DNA from: Metridium senile
Lineage: Eukaryota > Cnidaria > Anthozoa > Actiniaria > Metridiidae
DNA: 64,000 nucleotides
Reading direction: 5' to 3'
Assembly: GCA_949775045.1 (NCBI GenBank)
Contig: OX459100.1
Coordinates: 6,609,462-6,673,461 of the forward strand
Of the stretch, positions 61,720 to 64,000 are shown piece after piece; within the stretch, counting starts at the first letter, position 1, and each line of letters starts with the position of its first letter. A model generated the notes under the pieces. It searched no databases, was not told the origin of the DNA, and worked only from the letters and a program-made list of their open reading frames with translations. Made by a program: the position numbers and the translations under genes.

Positions 61720-63456
61720 CAAAGTGTCCATGATTTGCGTTACAGCTTAACAGATAAAACGCTCAATCAGGACACTTAAATGGTGTTTAGTAAAATGCGT
61801 AGGAAAAAAGTCTTAATGATACAGGACAAAAATACATAAGCACTTTATCTATGAAACAATCAATTAGTTTTAATTGTATTTCTGTGAATTTTGCATCAAA
61901 GATAAGAGCTGCTAAAACTTAAAAATACAAAGAATTCAAAAGTTAGCTACATGATCAGCCTTTTTGAAGGCCTGACACTGAACGTTTTATCATTTATCTC
62001 GTGTGCCATTCAATCAATACAAAAGGAGCAATAAGAACAATTTGTTTATCTTCAATGATTTAGGGACGAAGAACAATTTGTTTATCTTAAATAATTTAAT
62101 AGGGACAAAGAACAACTTATTTATCTTGAATGATTAAGGGACGAATAATTGAGATATTTGAGGAAAGGGGAGGGCAATTTTTGTGCAGGATATTTTCTTT
62201 TTGCTCTCGAAGCTGTGCGTAATTTTTTCAGGACTTTTTGTTTTGCACAATAAATTTTTCAAGATAAAAGCTGTGCTGTCCAATCCCCCCCCCCCCCCCC
62301 CCTCACCCTCCCCCCTAAAATATCTGATAATCCGTCCCTTTTTATAATAGACTTTAATGGTCCGTCCCTTTTTATAATAGACTTTAAAGGTGTTAAAATA
62401 AACTATATACACAGCATGCGACACTTGGCACATTTTTATGAAGTAGTTATGATCATATTGTTCTGTATTGTTCAATCACGTACATCACCTCTTTTACTCT
62501 TTGTCTATAGCTAGTATCTTGTATAAACAGATTGCAAAACTAAGACAATTAGAATTTGTATAGCTGGAACATTGGTGCAATGAAGACAAATATAGTTTCT
62601 ATACAATGGAAAACAGATGAATGTTTAAAGGCAAATATTAATAGCATAAAGCAAATAGTGATATTGAAAGAATAAAAGATTAGGAAAAATCATTATAATT
62701 TACATGTCTATTAGACTTTTTCATAATAAAGGCCGCCAACTTATTATCATAATGAATAATTAAATTGCTGAAAGGAAAGAAATCTATCATGGTATATAGA
62801 CATTCACCATAACCATAACTCGTGAAAGTTTGAAAAAAAAAACAGGTTAAATTACAGGGAGCTTTAAGAATTTTAAAAACGGAAGAAAAAACACCAACAT
62901 GAGGCCACAATGTCCTCAACAGAATATTAAATACAAATCCTTACATTTTTTTTAAAATATGTTAAGACATTTTTCGCTATTTATGATAAAGGTCTATTGT
63001 ACGTTTGAGAACAGTATCCAACATTTTATAAAAAATCGATTTATCCCGTTATGATGTGAAATAATAGGTTTGTATACACAGCAGTTGGGTGTATTGCAAA
63101 CAAACGTATTTCAACTTTATTAGCTCACTTTATCAGTCATAAAGAACGCGCCTCAACAAATCGGAATTTGAGATTTCGAATAGTTTTTTTTTCTAATGAT
63201 GGACAGATAGAGAGCACATAGCACGTGCGTTTGGACTGATCAAACATGTCAGCACTCAAATATATTTGCTATACGTGTATGTGTCGCTAGATAGGGAAAG
63301 GTTTTGGGCCGTGCTGTCTTAAACAGTGTGTGGGGCACCAGTATCTCATTCACAACTACCTTATTCAGATTGGAGGTACGCTAGTGTAACGCTAGAAGAT
63401 TTTGAACTTTAATATAGTTATTGATTGATTGATTCTTTGGTTCTTTTCTCTTCCAG
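61720..63456. other. GH9 copy 2, predicted intron 1
   Basis: Non-coding. From 62400 on it matches the segment upstream of copy 1. It includes a C homopolymer (62285-62302) and two short copies of GGTCCGTCCCTTTTTATAAT (62330-62385). No LINE or satellite, unlike copy 1. Confidence 0.6.
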
Positions 63457-63832
63457 ATGATATATTTGACAACGTTACTGCTCGCGCTTGCGTCTGTTTT
63501 CGCAAACACACAAGCCGAAACAGCACGTCCTGTACTCGTAAGTAATCCCGTACATTGGCGGGATGGATTTAAGATGATTATCAATTTCCCACTGCTCAAG
63601 CAAGTAACAGGAGGATGGACCATGACACTTTCATTCTCGAAGCCCACACCGAACCTTCGAATCTGGAGAGCAGCAATCGTGTCTGTTTCCGACGACAGAA
63701 CTGTGTATAGTTTGACCAATATGCCATGGAACCAAAACTTCTCAAAGTGCGCAGTATTTGAAGCAGCTTTTGTTGCAAAGAAAGATTCCATAGATGTGCC
63801 TACTGTCACTGCTGTATTCCACAGAAAATCAG
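63457..63832 (+). CDS. Secreted GH9 endoglucanase, copy 2: first coding exon (signal peptide and CBM2)
   Basis: The paralog of the preceding gene is cut by the window end. ATG 63457 directly follows CTCTTCCAG. The exon encodes MIYLTTLLLALASVFANTQA, then a CBM2 with VHWRDGFKMI, GGWTMTLSFSKPTPNLRIWR, VYSLTNMPWNQNF and VAKKDSIDVP. The conserved Trp residues of the cellulose-binding face are retained. The exon ends RKSG at a GTATTT donor (63833), phase 1. The following T-rich sequence reads open but looks intronic. The GH9 domain is presumed beyond 64000. Confidence 0.85.
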
Positions 63833-64000
63833 GTATTTTTCTTCAGGGTCAAACTTCTGTATTGCAGTTTCAGTTTACTTTGTTTTTTTACTCGTTTTCT
63901 TCCTTTGATATTCCTTACTTCAATTACTTTCATCTTGCGTTCTTTTCCCACTTCCTCCTCTACTGTCTTTTTTCAGGCATTTTCATTTGCTCTTTCTTTC

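Overview
This is metazoan nuclear DNA: AT-rich, split genes with GT-AG introns, signal-peptide first exons, phase-1 extracellular domain exons, LINE reverse transcriptases, a tRNA-derived SINE and a very dense set of short inverted-repeat transposons (MITEs). Multi-SRCR receptors, a CBM2-GH9 cellulase and this repeat style suggest a marine invertebrate. I lean to an anthozoan cnidarian, but the species is an inference.

Layout. (1) 1-13 kb, minus strand: 5' part of a secreted, Gly/Cys-rich, probably beta-helical surface protein. I assembled five phase-consistent coding exons (12641 down to 1474); it probably continues beyond the left edge. Its introns hold two 1.17-kb perfect tetranucleotide arrays. 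(2) 13-20 kb: no convincing gene; MITEs, a 17-bp satellite, a tRNA-like remnant and a decayed LINE. (3) 20.8-24.6 kb and 36.1-36.9 kb, plus strand: three paralogous single-exon genes for small Lys/Ser-rich basic proteins that I do not recognise. They share a C-terminal motif ending in VLWKKF or VLKKRF. All have CArg-box (CC(A/T)6GG) promoters. The first and third also carry perfect TGACGTCA CRE sites, an arrangement typical of stimulus-induced immediate-early genes. The first copy is frameshifted at a run of nine A. (4) 24.6-30.6 kb: MITEs, two of them carrying different nested insertions. (5) 30.6-48.1 kb, minus strand: a complete 12-exon gene for a 963-residue type I membrane receptor (signal peptide, seven group-A SRCR domains, FN3-like juxtamembrane region, one transmembrane helix, 25-residue basic tail). 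All eleven splice junctions agree in phase. The third basic-protein gene lies antisense inside its largest intron, and a LINE sits in the next one. (6) 48-51.9 kb: dispersed repeats. (7) 51.9-64 kb, plus strand: a tandem duplication of a secreted cellulase gene. Copy 1 is complete (667 residues, CBM2, Thr/Pro linker, GH9 with its catalytic residues). Copy 2 runs off the right edge after its CBM2. Both have a matching CRE + TATA promoter and 5'UTR exon. Copy 1's first intron has grown to 5 kb by taking in a MITE, a LINE and a 486-bp satellite.

The receptor and the secreted proteins act outside or at the cell surface (binding, matrix, polysaccharide digestion). The basic-protein family looks like an intracellular, signal-responsive set. 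The strongest candidate for something undescribed is that family with its shared SRF/CREB-type promoters. All intron-exon models come from reading splice signals and frames by eye, with no transcript evidence.
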